Shown here: positions 1 to 10,141 of the stretch, piece after piece
Layout: each line of letters starts with the position of its first letter
How positions within the stretch are numbered: the first letter of the stretch is position 1
NCBI GenBank assembly: GCA_001189345.1
Contig: LFKV01000001.1
Span: 124,001-188,000, forward strand
Direction of reading: 5' to 3'
Length of the DNA stretch: 64,000 nucleotides
From: Candidatus Paraburkholderia kirkii
GTDB lineage: Bacteria; Pseudomonadota; Gammaproteobacteria; Burkholderiales; Burkholderiaceae
Notes under the pieces: generated by a model
Seen by the model: the letters and a program-made list of their open reading frames with translations, nothing else
Told to the model about the DNA's origin: nothing
Database searches by the model: none
Made by a program: the position numbers and the translations under genes

Positions 1-113
1 GCGAAACGCGCTGGCTCGGGCCGCAACTCGGTGAACATACGGATGAAGTACTTCAAACGCTCGGGTATGATGCCGACGATATTGCGCGGCTGCGGGCGGC
101 AAGGGTGATCTGA
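1..113 (+). CDS. CaiB/BaiF-type CoA-transferase, C-terminal end only (partial)
   Basis: The window opens inside a reading frame that ends at the TGA at 111-113. The last ~36 residues include GPQLGEHTDEVL and DDIARLRAARVI, which resemble the usual C-terminal end of class III (CaiB/BaiF, formyl-CoA-transferase-like) CoA-transferases. The catalytic part lies outside the window, so substrate and integrity cannot be judged. It is followed after 50 bases by a decayed ABC transporter operon on the same strand. The family call rests only on this tail. Confidence 0.5.
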   Translation, partial: ETRWLGPQLGEHTDEVLQTLGYDADDIARLRAARVI

Positions 114-164
114 GCCTCGGACCGGAACCGCGCTGACAACGATAAATCCAGGAGACAGACAACA

Positions 165-1202
165 ATGAAACGCAGAACGTTCATCGCGAGCGGCGCCGTG
201 CTCGCGAGTGGTGCTTGGTCGGCCATGCCGCTCGCGTTCGCGCAGAACAAGCCGGAGCAGGCCAAGGTATCGATCGCGGTCGGCGGCAAGAACCTGTTCT
301 ACTACCTGCCGCTCACCATCGCCGAGTGCCGCAACTACTTCAAGGACGAAGGGCTCGAGGTCGAGATCGCCGATTTCGCGGGCGGCGCGAAGGCGTTGCA
401 GGCGGCGGTCGGCGGCGGCGCGGACGTCGTGTCCGGCGCGTTCGAGCACACGCTGCTTCTGCAGGCGAAGAATCAGTACTTCCGCGAGTTCGTGCTGCAG
501 GGCCGGGCGCCGCAGATCGTGCTGGCCGTGTCGAAGAAGTCGATGCCGAACTACAAGTCGGTCGCGGACCTGAAGGGCAGGAAAATCGGCGTGACCGCGC
601 CGGGCTCGTCGACCTCGATCATGGCGAGCTTCGTGCTCGCGCAGACGGGGCTGAAGGCGACCGACGTGTCTTTCATCGGCGTGGGCGCGGGCGCCGGTGC
701 GATCGCCGCGCTGCAGTCCGGCCAGATCGACGCCATCGCCAACCTCGATCCGGTCATGACCAAGCTCGACCGCGCGGGCGACATCCGCATCGTGTCGGAC
801 ACGCGCACGTTCGCGGACACCAGGACGGTGTTCGGCGGCAACATGCCGGCGGGGTGCCTGTACGCATCGTAGAGCTTCATCACGAAGAACCCGAACACGA
901 CCCAGGCGCTCACCAACGCGATGGTGCGCGCGCTCAAATGGCTGCAGACCGCGTCGGGCAAGGACCTGATCGCGACCGTGCCGGAAAGCTATCTGCTGGG
1001 TGACCGCGCGCTCTACCTGGATTCGTGGCAGCATGTGAAGGAGGCGCTGTCGCCGGACGGCCTGATGCCCGCGGACGGTCCCGCGACCTCGCTCAAGACG
1101 CTGCAGGCCTTCGACGAGACCGTGAAGGGCAAGCCGATCGACCTGTCGAAGACCTGGACCAACGACTTCGTGAAGAAGGCGCTCGCCACCGTCAAGGTCT
1201 GA
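165..1202 (+). pseudogene. NMT1/SsuA-type ABC transporter substrate-binding protein, interrupted by an in-frame TAG
   Basis: Residues 1-27 form a Tat/Sec-like signal peptide (two Arg, then a hydrophobic stretch to AFA). The rest resembles periplasmic binding proteins of the nitrate/sulfonate/taurine (NMT1) family, which deliver small organic anions to an ABC importer. Frame 165 stops at TAG 870-872 after LYAS. The same frame then continues without interruption (SFITKNPNTTQALTNAMVRA) to the TGA at 1200-1202, giving an expected 345 residues. The single nonsense codon removes the C-terminal third. A good purine-rich ribosome site (ggaga) precedes the ATG. It is the first gene of a three-gene operon whose other two members are also broken. 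The ligand is not predictable. Confidence 0.8.
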
Positions 1203-1205
1203 TCG

Positions 1206-2036
1206 ATGAGCGCGCCATCGAAACATGCGCTCGCGCTGGAGGACGTCACCTGCACGTTCGCCTCGCGGGAGAATCGGCGTGACCGCTACACCGCCGTCCG
1301 CAACACGAGCCTCGCGATCGCGCCGGGCGAATTCGTGTCGGTGGTCGGGCCGACCGGCTGCGGCAAGTCCACGCTGCTCAACGTGTCGGCGGGATTGCTC
1401 GAGCCGTCGTCGGGCCGGGTGAAGGTTTTCGGCGACGCGCTGAAGGGCATACCGGCGCGCGGGCTACATGTTCCAGGCGGATGGCCTGATGCCGTGGCGC
1501 TCCGCGCTCGACAACGTGACGGCCGGCCTCGCGTTCCGGGGCATCCCGAAGCACGAAGCCGATGCGCACGGCGAGGCGTGGCTCAAGCGCGTGGGCCTCG
1601 GCGGCTTCGGCGATCGCTATCCGCATCAGCTGTCGGGCGGCATGCGAAAGCGGGTCTCGCGATGGCGCAGACGCTCATCCTCGATCCGGACATCATCCTG
1701 ATGGACGAGCCGTTCTCCGCGCCCGACATCCAGACGCGTCAGCTGATGGAAAACGAGCTGCTCGACCTCTGGGCCGCGAAGTGCAAGGCCGTGCTCTTCA
1801 TCACGCACGATCTGGATGAGGCGATCTCGATGTCCGACCGCGTCGTCGTGCTGGCGGCGGGGCCGGGCACGCATCCGATCGGCGAATTCGCGATCGACCT
1901 GCCGCGTCCGCGCGATGTCGCCGAGATCCGCTCGCATCCGCGCTTCGTCGAGCTGCATGCGCAAATCTGAGGCGTGCTGCGAGAAGAAGTGCTCAAGGGC
2001 TACCAGCAGCAGCTGAAGCCCGCCGCCGCCGAATAA
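1206..2036 (+). pseudogene. ABC importer ATPase (SsuB/TauB type), two frameshifts and a nonsense codon
   Basis: This encoded the nucleotide-binding subunit of the same importer. Walker A (GPTGCGKST) is in the first frame. A frameshift near 1455-1462 moves to the frame carrying the Q-loop region (MFQADGLMPWRSAL) and the signature LSGGMRKR. A second frameshift near 1660 returns to the first frame for Walker B (ILMDEPFSAPD) and the H-loop (FITHDLDEA). The frame then meets TGA at 1968-1970, where the family has Trp. Matching coding continues (GVLREEVLKGYQQQ) to the TAA at 2034-2036. ALD of the D-loop reads APD here. Three independent lesions make function very unlikely. Confidence 0.8.
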
Positions 2037-2051
2037 AAGACCAATACGATC

Positions 2052-2919
2052 ATGTGGAACAAGCTGCGCCCGAATCGCGCGAATCTCATCGTGTGGCAAT
2101 GGCTGTTGCTGCTCGTGTGCTTCGCGCTGTGGTACGTGCTGACGAGCCCGACGCTCCTGCCGCCCTTCTATTTCGACGACGCCAAAAAGGCCGCGTTCTT
2201 CTTCGGCGAGCCGCAGAAGGTGCTCGTGCGCATCTGGGAGTGGTTCACGAGCGGCGAGATCTATCTCCACCTGTGGGTGACGCTGATCGAAACGGTGCTG
2301 GCGTTCGTCATCGGCACCGTGTTCGTGCTTGGGCGTGGGACTATGGTTCGCGCTCGCGCCGACGACGAGCGCGCTCCTCGATCCCTACATCAAGGCCGCC
2401 AACTCGATGCCGCGCGTGATTCTCGCGCCGATCTTCGCGGTCTGGTTCGGGCTCGGCATCTGGTCGAAGGTCGCGCTGGGCGTCACGCTCGTGTTCTTCA
2501 TCGTGTTCTTCAACGTCTATCAGGGCGTGAAGGAAGTGAGCCCGGTCGTGCTCGCCAACGCGCGCATGCTCGGCGCGAACCGCAAGCAACTGCTGCGGCA
2601 CGTCTATCTGCCGAGCGCGACGAGCTGGGTGTTTTCGAGCCTGCACACGTCGGTGGGGCTCGCGTTCGCCGGCTCGGTGGTCGTCGAATATCTCGGCTCG
2701 GCGCGCAGCGTCGGCTATCTGATCCTGCAGGCGGAAGGTACCTTCGACATCAACACCGTGTTCGCCGGCATTCTCGTGCTCACGGCTTTCGCGCTCGTGC
2801 TCGACGGGCTCGTCGCGCTGGTCGAGCGGCGCCTCATGAAGTGGCAGCCCAGGAGCGGGGAAAAACAGAAAAACTGTAGGCCGTCGCGCGAAAAGGCAAT
2901 CGCGCCCGCGTCGCCCTGA
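2052..2919 (+). pseudogene. ABC importer permease (SsuC/TauC type), frameshifted
   Basis: This encoded the membrane permease of the NMT1-type importer. The first ~92 codons (frame of 2052) give an N-terminal transmembrane helix (WQWLLLLVCFALWYVL) and the start of the conserved core (LWVTLIETVLAF). Near 2325-2340 the frame is lost. The remainder, including the EAA-loop region NARMLGANRKQLLRHVYLP and several transmembrane helices, is read in the next frame to 2919. A single indel accounts for this. The gene sits 15 bases after the ATPase and completes the dead operon. The C-terminal tail after MKWQPRSG is low complexity. Confidence 0.75.
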
Positions 2920-2924
2920 CGTGC

Positions 2925-3879
2925 TCACATCTCGATCACGATCTTTCCCGTCACGCGACGATTCATCATGTCGTCGAGCGCGTAGCGCTTCGTGACAACC
3001 GGACGCAGCCTGCCCGCCTTGATCCAGTCGACCATCGTCGCGAACTCCCGGTCGGCGAGCGCATGCTCGCGCTGCATGTGTCCGCCCCAGAACACGCCGA
3101 CGATGCTCGCGCCTTTCAGAAGCGCGAGATTGAGCGGCAGCTTCGGGATTTTGCCGTTGGCGAAGCCGACGACGAGATAGCGCCCGCGCCAGCCGATGCT
3201 GCGAAATGCCGGTTCCGCATACGCGCCGCCGACCGGATCGAAAATGACGTCCGGACCGTTTCCGTCTGTCAGCGCCTTGATGCGCTCGCGCAGATCCTCT
3301 TGCGCCGTAGTCGATGAGCTCGTCCGCGCCATGCTCGCGGCAGAAGGCGAGCTTCTCCGCGCTCGACGCCGCCGCGATCACGCGCGCGTCCATGATCTTG
3401 CCGATCTGGATCGCCGCGAGCCCGACGCCGCCCGCCGCGCCGAGCATGAGCAGCGTGTCGCCCGCTTTCAGTGCGTCGCGGTCGACGAGCGCATGGTAGG
3501 AGGTGCCGTAAGCAAGCGTGAACGCGGCGGCCTCGGCGAGATCGACGTCGTCGGGCAGCGCGATGCAATCCGCCGCCTTCGCGCGCGCCTGTTCGGCGAA
3601 AGCCCCTTGCGCCGTGTAGGCGGCCACGCGCATCCCGGGCGCGAAGCGCGTGACGCCCTCGCCCACTTCGCGCACGATGCCCGCGAATTCGGCGCCTGGC
3701 GTGAACGGCAGCGGCGGCTTGAACTGGTATTTGTTCTGGATGATGAGCACGTCGGGGAAATTCACCGACGCCGCTTTCACGTCGATGACGAGCTCGCCCG
3801 CTTCCGGATGCAGGTCGGGCAGCGTTTCGATGGAAAGCTTGTCGGGCAGTCCGTGTTCGTTGCAGCGTACGGCGCGCAT
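2925..3879 (-). pseudogene. NADPH:quinone-oxidoreductase-like MDR protein, frameshifted
   Basis: This is a medium-chain dehydrogenase/reductase of the zinc-independent quinone oxidoreductase type ([15 protein letters not shown] at the start, [15 protein letters not shown], and the Rossmann motif LGAAGGVGLAAIQIGK). After DELIDYGA, near 3300, the frame shifts. The C-terminal third (DGNGPDVIFDPVGG to TGKIVIEM) is read in another frame and ends at 2925. One small deletion at the tract reading ggcgcaagaggat explains it. The gene diverges from surE, and its start lies ~100 bases from that gene. The substrate is not predictable. Confidence 0.75.
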
Positions 3880-3967
3880 GTCGTCTCCTTTGAAGTGCCC
3901 TCAGTGTAGGGCAGGGACGGCATCGGAAGCGAGCCTGCCAGTCGTCGTCGCGCCATGTTTCCTCGGT

Positions 3968-3973
3968 TACAAT
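3968..3973 (+). promoter_or_regulatory. Candidate sigma-70 -10 element (TACAAT) for surE
   Basis: A TACAAT hexamer ends six bases before the surE ATG. No convincing -35 hexamer is seen at the expected spacing (3945-3950 reads gtcgtc). If used, transcription would begin at or next to the start codon. Confidence 0.35.
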
Positions 3974-3979
3974 CGTCGG

Positions 3980-4738
3980 ATGCGAATCCTACTCAGTAAC
4001 GACGACGGTTATCTGGCGCGCGGCATCAACGTGCTGCACGATGCCCTGCAGCCGCTCGGCGAAGTGACGGTGATGGCGCCCGAGCAGAACTGTAGCGGCT
4101 CGTCCAACTCGCTTACGCTGTCGCGGCCCCTGAGCGTTCACCAGGCGCCCAACGGCTTCAACTTCGTGAACGGCACGCCGACCGACTCCGTGCACATCTC
4201 GCTCACGGGCATGCTCGACCAGCAGCCGGATCTCGTGGTGTCCGGCATCAACAACGGGCAGAACGTCGGCGAGGACACGCTGTATTCTGGCACGGTCGCC
4301 GCCGCCACCGAAGGCTTCATGTTCGGCATTCCGGCGATCGCCTTCTCGCTCGTCGGCCGCGACTGGCTGTATCTGGAAGACGCGGCGCGGGTGGCCGCCG
4401 AGATCGTCGCGCATTTCCTCGACCATCCGATGCCGGGGCATCCGTTGCTCAACGTAAACATCCCGAGCCTCCCTTACGACCAGCTCGGCGAATGGAAAGT
4501 GACGCGCCTCGGCAAGCGCCATCCTTCGCAGCCGGTCATCCGCCAGACTGATCCGCGCGGCAATCCGATCTACTGGATCGGTCCTTCCGGCGACGCGCTC
4601 GACGCGAGCGAAGGCACCGACTTCCACGCGGTCGCGAACGGCTTCGTGTCGATCACGCCGCTGCAGCTCGATCTGACTCACACGAAGCTCATGGCCGAGA
4701 CGCGCGAATGGGCGCGCGCGGGGAGCCGCCGCACATGA
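3980..4738 (+). CDS. surE: 5'/3'-nucleotidase SurE
   Basis: SurE is a metal-dependent nucleoside monophosphate phosphatase linked to stationary-phase survival. The 252-residue product begins [10 protein letters not shown], with the metal-binding NDD motif. It carries the conserved [19 protein letters not shown] segment and [11 protein letters not shown]. The start at 3980 is chosen because the motif begins there. The open frame upstream has no family resemblance. It overlaps the next gene by four bases (ATGA at 4735-4738), so surE and pcm are translationally coupled as in other beta- and gammaproteobacteria. It is intact. Confidence 0.95.
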   Translation: MRILLSNDDGYLARGINVLHDALQPLGEVTVMAPEQNCSGSSNSLTLSRPLSVHQAPNGFNFVNGTPTDSVHISLTGMLDQQPDLVVSGINNGQNVGEDTLYSGTVAAATEGFMFGIPAIAFSLVGRDWLYLEDAARVAAEIVAHFLDHPMPGHPLLNVNIPSLPYDQLGEWKVTRLGKRHPSQPVIRQTDPRGNPIYWIGPSGDALDASEGTDFHAVANGFVSITPLQLDLTHTKLMAETREWARAGSRRT

Positions 4739-5177
4739 CCGACGAGCGCGCCAAGCGCTTCCCGCTGGCGCTCGCGGATCTGGTTCGCGAGCCGCGCAAG
4801 CCCGCGAACCGCGCGCACGATTCACGCGGCAAACCCGCCGCCTCCGTTGCGCTCAAGTCCGCGTCCGTGCAGCCGGTGCAAGCGGCAAAGCCGGGGCCGT
4901 CGCGCGCGGCGAACGCGACGATGAAGAATCCCGCGACGACGACGGCGTCCGCGAAGCCGGCCACCTCCGTTTTTCCCGCGCGTTCCGGCGCGAAGCCGGC
5001 GGCGAGCGCCGCGCAAACGCATCACGCGTCTCATGCGCCGCGCACCGGCGCATTGCGCGCCGCAGCGCGGCCCGTCGAGCGCAGCCTGAACGCCGCCGCG
5101 ACCGCGACGCGAAAGGGCGCGCCCAATGTCGCGCTGGCCAGCACGCAGACGCTCACGTCGGAACGGGTGCGCGACGC
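4735..5177 (+). pseudogene. N-terminal Ala/Lys/Pro-rich extension of Pcm, now out of frame with the catalytic domain
   Basis: The frame opening at the ATG overlapping the surE stop encodes [20 protein letters not shown] and then a low-complexity Ala/Lys/Pro/Ser/Thr-rich linker of ~130 residues. Burkholderia Pcm proteins carry such an extension fused directly to the methyltransferase domain through SERVRxRMVERLR. Here the junction reads [13 protein letters not shown] and stops at 5206-5208. A single missing C just before the internal ATG at 5178 separates the extension from the catalytic domain. Confidence 0.7.
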
Positions 5178-5792
5178 ATGGTCGAACGTCTGCGGTCGAA
5201 CAGCGTGACCGATCCGCGCGTGCTCAATGCAATGTCGGTCGTGCCGCGCCACATGTTCGTCGATCCGGGGCTTGCCGCGCAGGCTTACGAAGACGCCGCG
5301 TTGCCGATCGGCCATCATCAGACCATCTCGAAGCCGTCCGTCGTGGCGCGCATGATCGAGCTGGTCGCGGCGGGCCGCGCATTGAGCAAGGTGCTGGAAA
5401 TCGGCACCGGCTGCGGCTATCAGGCAGCGGTGCTGTCGCAGGTCGCAACAGAGGTCTATTCGATCGAGCGTGTGCGTCCGCTGTCCGAGCGGGCGAAGCT
5501 CAATCTTCGGCCGCTGCGCGTGCCGAACATCAGACTGCATTACGGCGACGGCCGTCTCGGCTTGTCCGTGGCCGCGCCGTTCGACGCGATCGTGATCGCG
5601 TGCGCGGGGCTCGACGTGCCGCAGGCGCTGCTCGATCAGCTGGCGGTGGGCGGCAGGCTCGTGGCGCCCGTCGGGTCGCAGGCCGCGCAGTCGCAGGTGC
5701 TGACGCTCGTCACGCGCGTCTCGGCCACGCAGTGGCGGGAAGAGCAGCTCGATCGCGGTTTCTTTGTACTCTTAAAATCCGGAGTGATTTGA
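5178..5792 (+). CDS. pcm: Protein-L-isoaspartate O-methyltransferase catalytic domain
   Basis: This repairs isoaspartyl residues in aged proteins by SAM-dependent methylation. The 204-residue frame starting at ATG 5178 (MVERLRSN) is the size of E. coli Pcm. It has [17 protein letters not shown], the SAM-binding motif [15 protein letters not shown] and the late motif GGRLVAPVG. Upstream coding of a genus-typical extension is one base out of frame. The protein can therefore be made only if ribosomes start at this internal ATG, which has only a weak upstream ggaacgg, or re-initiate there. The catalytic domain has no visible lesion. It lies five bases before nlpD. Functionality is an inference. 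Confidence 0.7.
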   Translation: MVERLRSNSVTDPRVLNAMSVVPRHMFVDPGLAAQAYEDAALPIGHHQTISKPSVVARMIELVAAGRALSKVLEIGTGCGYQAAVLSQVATEVYSIERVRPLSERAKLNLRPLRVPNIRLHYGDGRLGLSVAAPFDAIVIACAGLDVPQALLDQLAVGGRLVAPVGSQAAQSQVLTLVTRVSATQWREEQLDRGFFVLLKSGVI

Positions 5793-5797
5793 CACCG

Positions 5798-6703
5798 ATG
5801 AGTATCTTGCGTGCTTTGCGAGAAGAAAGTGCGGACCAATGCCCGAGCGCAGCGCAGCGCGGCGTGTGCGTGCTTGCGTTGTCCGTGCTGGCGGCTTGTT
5901 CGACGCGCATGGACATGGCGCCGGTCGTCGACAGAACGGGCGCGCCCATCGGCACGACGGCGGCGCAGACGCCGGACAACGGTCCGCCGCCACCCGGCTA
6001 TTACCACGTGAAACCGGGCGACACCCTATATCGGATCGCACTCGAAAACGGTCAGAATTATCACGACATCGCGGCGTGGAACAACCTGACCAACCCGAAC
6101 CAGATCGAAGTCGGCCAGCTGATGCGCGTGGCGCCTCCGGGCGCGAACGTCGCGACCGCGCCGATCGCCGGCGGCGGCGTGCAGACGCAGCCGCTCAACG
6201 GCGCGAACGCCTACGCGGCGCCGCAGCCGGGCGCGACGGCGCAGCCGCCGTACTACGGTCCGAGCTCGGGCATGGGCGCAACGCCGGGTGCGTCGGGTGT
6301 GCCGGGCGCGGACACGAGCGCGGCGGCGCCCACCGGCCAGCCGGCGTTCATCTGGCCGGCGCGCGGACCGATTCTCGGCACCTTCGACGAAGCGAGGAAC
6401 AAGGGTTTGAACATCGACGGCGCGGCGGGAGATGCGGTCAATGCGTCGGCCGATGGACGAGTGGTTTATTCTGGAAATGGACTACGCGGCTACGGCAATC
6501 TCATTATCATCAAGCACGACGCAACTTTTCTCACAGCGTATGCACACAACCGCGCTTTGATGGTAAAAGAGGGAGACGCGGTGACTAAAGGGCAGAAGAT
6601 CGCTGAGATGGGGAACAGCGATTCGGACCGCGTGATGTTGCATTTCGAAGTTCGCCGGCAGGGAAAACCTGTTGACCCACTGAAGTATTTGCCGTCGCAA
6701 TAA
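5798..6703 (+). CDS. nlpD: Murein hydrolase activator lipoprotein NlpD (LysM + M23)
   Basis: NlpD activates periplasmic amidases for septal peptidoglycan splitting. The 301-residue product has a lipoprotein signal (hydrophobic VCVLALSVLAAC, with Cys near residue 29). A LysM domain follows (YHVKPGDTLYRIALENGQ, ~residues 68-112), then a Pro/Ala/Gly-rich linker. The C-terminal M23-like domain runs from WPARGPILGTFDEARNKGLN to LHFEVRRQGKPVDP. The canonical HxGxD zinc ligands are replaced (N-I-D-G), as in degenerate NlpD-type M23 domains that activate rather than cut. It follows pcm directly and lies 12 bases before rpoS, the usual arrangement in which an rpoS promoter lies within nlpD. Confidence 0.92.
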   Translation: MSILRALREESADQCPSAAQRGVCVLALSVLAACSTRMDMAPVVDRTGAPIGTTAAQTPDNGPPPPGYYHVKPGDTLYRIALENGQNYHDIAAWNNLTNPNQIEVGQLMRVAPPGANVATAPIAGGGVQTQPLNGANAYAAPQPGATAQPPYYGPSSGMGATPGASGVPGADTSAAAPTGQPAFIWPARGPILGTFDEARNKGLNIDGAAGDAVNASADGRVVYSGNGLRGYGNLIIIKHDATFLTAYAHNRALMVKEGDAVTKGQKIAEMGNSDSDRVMLHFEVRRQGKPVDPLKYLPSQ

Positions 6704-6715
6704 AGCAAAACCATC

Positions 6716-7813
6716 ATGCCAAAAACGAAGCGCCGCCTGCCGCAAGCCGAGACTGAGACGATCAGCCGACCTTTGCAAGTGTCGGTGGAAGACGGTGCTT
6801 CGACCCATGATGACGAGATCAAGAACGTCGATGTCGAGATCGATGCTGGCGATGACGCCGGCGGTCGCGGCAAGGACGGCGAAGAAGCGAGCGAAGGCGC
6901 AAACGATTCCGCGCCCGACGCCGACGATTTCCGCTCGCTTCTGCAGGCCGAGCTTACAGCCGACACCATTCAGCATTACCTGAACCGCATCAGCGTGAAG
7001 CCGCTGCTCACTGTCGAGGAAGAGCAGCGCTATTCGCGGCTCGCCAAGGCGGGCGAATTCGAGGCGCGGCAGGTCATGATCGAGCGCAATCTGCGGCTCG
7101 TCGTGAGCATTGCGAAGGGATATCTGAACCGTGGCGTGCCGCTGCTCGATCTGATCGAGGAAGGCAACCTCGGCCTGATGCATGCCATCGAGAAATTCGA
7201 TCCGACGCGCGGCTTTCGTTTTTCGACCTACGCCACCTGGTGGATCCGCCAGAGCATCGAACGCGCGATCATGAATCAGGCGCGCACGGTGCGTCTGCCG
7301 GTGCACGTGATCCGCGAACTCAATCAGGTGTTACGCGCCAAGCGCCATCTGGAAAAAAAATCCGCCAATTCGAACGACGCCGTCGCGCCCGAGCGCCGCG
7401 ATGCGAGCATCGACGACATCGCGTATCTCACCGGCAAGACGCCCGAGGAAGTCACCGACATCCTCGCGCTCAACGAACACACTGCTTCGCTCGACGCGCC
7501 GCTCGACCTCGATCCCGGCAGCAGCCTGCTCGATCTGCTTTCCGACGACCAGAGCCAGTCGCCCGATGCCGAAGTGCAGCACCGCGAGCTCGAATCGCTC
7601 ACGCGGCTGTGGCTGTCGCGTCTGTCCGACAAGCACCGGCATGTGATCGAGCGGCGCTTCGGGCTGAACCATATCGAGCCCGCGACGCTCGAAGAGCTCG
7701 CCGACGAAATGGGCCTCACGCGCGAGCGCGTGCGCCAGATCCAGCAGGAGGCGCTCGTGCGGCTCAAGCGCTTTTTCGCTTCCAACGGCGTTTGCAAGGA
7801 CGCCGTGCTTTAA
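6716..7813 (+). CDS. rpoS: RNA polymerase sigma factor RpoS
   Basis: RpoS is the stationary-phase and general-stress sigma factor. It has 365 residues with an acidic Asp/Glu-rich N-terminus (residues ~20-65). Region 1.2 ([18 protein letters not shown]) follows, then region 2 with [18 protein letters not shown] and the -10 recognition and melting segment [19 protein letters not shown]. Region 3 and region 4.2 helix-turn-helix ([20 protein letters not shown]) complete it. All regions are intact in one frame. This is notable because RpoS is dispensable and many dispensable genes here are broken. It lies 12 bases after nlpD. Confidence 0.95.
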   Translation: MPKTKRRLPQAETETISRPLQVSVEDGASTHDDEIKNVDVEIDAGDDAGGRGKDGEEASEGANDSAPDADDFRSLLQAELTADTIQHYLNRISVKPLLTVEEEQRYSRLAKAGEFEARQVMIERNLRLVVSIAKGYLNRGVPLLDLIEEGNLGLMHAIEKFDPTRGFRFSTYATWWIRQSIERAIMNQARTVRLPVHVIRELNQVLRAKRHLEKKSANSNDAVAPERRDASIDDIAYLTGKTPEEVTDILALNEHTASLDAPLDLDPGSSLLDLLSDDQSQSPDAEVQHRELESLTRLWLSRLSDKHRHVIERRFGLNHIEPATLEELADEMGLTRERVRQIQQEALVRLKRFFASNGVCKDAVL

Positions 7814-7864
7814 CGCTCCCATGCATGAAGCGGCGCCCGCGAGGGCGTTCCGTTCCAGGATTCA

Positions 7865-8641
7865 ATGACACCGATTCTCGTTTTCGACATCGAAACGATC
7901 CCCGATGTCGACGGCATTCGCCGTCTCGAAGATTTGCCCGACGATCTCTCCGATCGCGAAGTCGCCGAACATGCGTTCGAAGCGCGCCGCGAGCGCGTCG
8001 GCAACGATTTTCTGCCGCATCACCTGCAGCGCGTGGCCGCGATCTCCTGCGTGTTTCGCGACAACAACGGTTTTCGCGTGCGCTCGCTCGGCACGCCGGC
8101 CGACGGCGAGGCGGCGCTCATCCAGTCGTTCTATCGCGTGATCGAGAAATACACGCCGCAGCTCGTTTCGTGGAACGGCGGCGGCTTCGATCTGCTCGTG
8201 CTCCACTACCGCGCGCTGGTGCACGGCATCGCGGCGCCGCGCTACTGGGATCTCGGCCAGGAAGATCGCGAGTTCAAGTTCAACAATTACATCAGCCGCT
8301 ATCACATGCGGCACATCGACCTGATGGACGTCCTCGCGATGTACCAGGCGCGTGCCAACGCGCCGCTCGACGCGCTCGCGAAGCTGTGCGGCTTTCCCGG
8401 CAAGCTCGGCATGGACGGCGGGCGAGTCTGGGACGCGTTCTGCGACGGCCACATCGACGAAATCCGCAACTATTGCGAGACCGACGTCGTCAACACGTAT
8501 CTGATGTACTGCCGTTTCCAGATGATGCGCGGCGGGCTCACGCCCGACGAGTACGCCGACGAGATTGGTTTCGTGAAGAACGCGCTCGCGCAGGAGGCGT
8601 CGCCGCATTGGGCGGAGTACCTGGCGGCGTTCGCCAAATGA
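7865..8641 (+). CDS. 3'-5' exonuclease, DEDDy PolB-like family
   Basis: This is a 258-residue stand-alone exonuclease of the family often annotated as predicted 3'-5' exonuclease related to the PolB proofreading domain. Exo I is FDIETIP at residues 6-12, Exo II is SWNGGGFDLLVL near residue 105, and Exo III is YCETDVVNTY near residue 207. The four acidic residues and the Tyr of the DEDDy active site are present. Start ATG 7865 follows ccagga at a suitable distance. Its cellular role is not established. It lies between rpoS and rlmD on the same strand, is intact, and could act on DNA or RNA ends. Confidence 0.85.
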   Translation: MTPILVFDIETIPDVDGIRRLEDLPDDLSDREVAEHAFEARRERVGNDFLPHHLQRVAAISCVFRDNNGFRVRSLGTPADGEAALIQSFYRVIEKYTPQLVSWNGGGFDLLVLHYRALVHGIAAPRYWDLGQEDREFKFNNYISRYHMRHIDLMDVLAMYQARANAPLDALAKLCGFPGKLGMDGGRVWDAFCDGHIDEIRNYCETDVVNTYLMYCRFQMMRGGLTPDEYADEIGFVKNALAQEASPHWAEYLAAFAK

Positions 8642-8699
8642 TGGCGTGACGTTCGTCTACAATCTCGTCTTTGCCATTCGTTAGCCAGGAAGTACGCAG

Positions 8700-10115
8700 G
8701 TGTCTGAAGCCGCTCGAAAAACCCCGCATCGCCGCCGCGCCGCGCCGGCGAAATCCGTCACGCCCGATCCGAACTTCGTCGCGCCCGAGCTCGAAATCGA
8801 TTCGCTCGACATGGAAGCGCGCGGCGTCGGCCGCACGGTCAACGAGGACGGCGAGCCAGGCAAGGTCATCTTCGTCGAGGGCGCGCTGCCGGGCGAACGA
8901 GTGAGCTATTCGAGCTTTCGCAAGAAGCTGAGCTTCGAGCAGGCGCAGGTGGTGAGCGTGCTGCGCGAGAGCATGATCCGCACGAAGCCGAAGTGCCGGT
9001 ATTTCGGCACGTGCGGCGGCTGCTCGATGCAGCATCTCGACGTGCGCGCGCAGATCGCCGTGAAGCAGCGCGTGCTCGAGGATAACCTGCAGCATCTGTC
9101 GAAGCTGCGCGCGGAAACCATGTTCCGGCCGATTCACGGGCCGTCGTGGGGATATCGCTATCGCGCGCGCCTGACCATCCGGCACGTCGAGAAGAAGGAC
9201 GGCGTGCTGGTCGGCTTTCACGAGCGCAAGAGCAGCTATGTCGCCGACATGACGAGCTGCGAAGTGCTGCCGCCGCACGTTTCCGCAATGCTCGTGCCGC
9301 TGCGTCATCTGGTGGCGGGGCTGTCGATCCGCGATCGCATGCCGCAGATCGAGCTGGCGGTGGGTTCGGACGTCACCGCGCTCGTGCTGCGCATCCTCGA
9401 GCCGCTGACCGAAGCCGACGAAGCGCTGATCCGTGCTTTCGCCGACGAGTACGGCGTGCAGTTCTGGCTGCAGCCGAAAGGTCCGGACACGGTCTATCCG
9501 TTCTATCCGCTCGATTGCGAGCTGGCTTACACGCTGCCGGAGTTCGATATCCGCATGCCGTTCAAGCCGACCGATTTCACGCAGGTGAATCACCAGATCA
9601 ATCGCGTGCTGGTGGCGCGCGCGTTGAGCCTGCTCGCGCCGGAAAAAAGCGACCGCGTGCTCGATCTGTTCTGCGGCATCGGCAACTTCACACTGCCGCT
9701 CGCGCGGGTGTCGCGCGAGGTGGTGGGCATCGAAGGCAGCGAAGCGCTGACTGCGCGCGCGCTGGAGAACGCGAAGGCTAATGGCGTCGACGGCCACACG
9801 TCGTTCGTGTGCCGTAATCTCTTCGAAGTCACCGCCGACGATCTGCGCGCCCTCGGCCACTTCGACAAGTTCCTGATCGATCCGCCGCGCGAAGGCGCGC
9901 TCGCGGTGGCGAAGGCGCTGGCGGACATCGCGCAAGGCGGCGACGGGCCACTGCCGACGCGTATCGTCTACGTGTCGTGCAATCCAGCGACGCTCGCGCG
10001 CGACGCCGGGCTGCTCGTGCACGAGGCCGGCTACCGCATGAAAGGCGCCGGCGTGGTGAACATGTTTCCGCACACGTCGCACGTCGAGTCGATCGCCCTG
10101 TTCGAGCGCGACTGA
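8700..10115 (+). CDS. rlmD: 23S rRNA (uracil(1939)-C5)-methyltransferase RlmD
   Basis: RlmD methylates U1939 of 23S rRNA using SAM. The 471-residue product has an N-terminal TRAM domain (~residues 38-95) and a 4Fe-4S cluster motif around [10 protein letters not shown] (~residues 100-110). The SAM fold has [16 protein letters not shown], and the catalytic Cys lies in [12 protein letters not shown] near residue 425. GTG 8700 is taken as the start because it follows aggaagtacgcag and gives the typical MSEAARK-like basic N-terminus. A TACAAT hexamer at 8658-8663 is a possible -10 box. It is intact and ends at a clear terminator. Confidence 0.93.
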   Translation: MSEAARKTPHRRRAAPAKSVTPDPNFVAPELEIDSLDMEARGVGRTVNEDGEPGKVIFVEGALPGERVSYSSFRKKLSFEQAQVVSVLRESMIRTKPKCRYFGTCGGCSMQHLDVRAQIAVKQRVLEDNLQHLSKLRAETMFRPIHGPSWGYRYRARLTIRHVEKKDGVLVGFHERKSSYVADMTSCEVLPPHVSAMLVPLRHLVAGLSIRDRMPQIELAVGSDVTALVLRILEPLTEADEALIRAFADEYGVQFWLQPKGPDTVYPFYPLDCELAYTLPEFDIRMPFKPTDFTQVNHQINRVLVARALSLLAPEKSDRVLDLFCGIGNFTLPLARVSREVVGIEGSEALTARALENAKANGVDGHTSFVCRNLFEVTADDLRALGHFDKFLIDPPREGALAVAKALADIAQGGDGPLPTRIVYVSCNPATLARDAGLLVHEAGYRMKGAGVVNMFPHTSHVESIALFERD

Positions 10116-10141
10116 CGCGCAGTTTCGTTTTCTGCAGACGC

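Noticed and set aside
2341-3879. Apparent 512-residue protein on the minus strand
   Set aside because: It is the frameshifted first part of the quinone oxidoreductase followed by read-through into antisense of the upstream permease; not a real fusion.
5126-5797. Long frame upstream of nlpD suggesting a 525-residue protein
   Set aside because: The upstream part overlaps pcm in another frame and is Arg-rich noise; the lipoprotein signal at 5798 defines the NlpD start.
6352-6690. NlpD M23 domain lacking zinc ligands as a possible loss-of-function
   Set aside because: Degenerate M23 domains are normal for NlpD-type amidase activators, so this is not a lesion.
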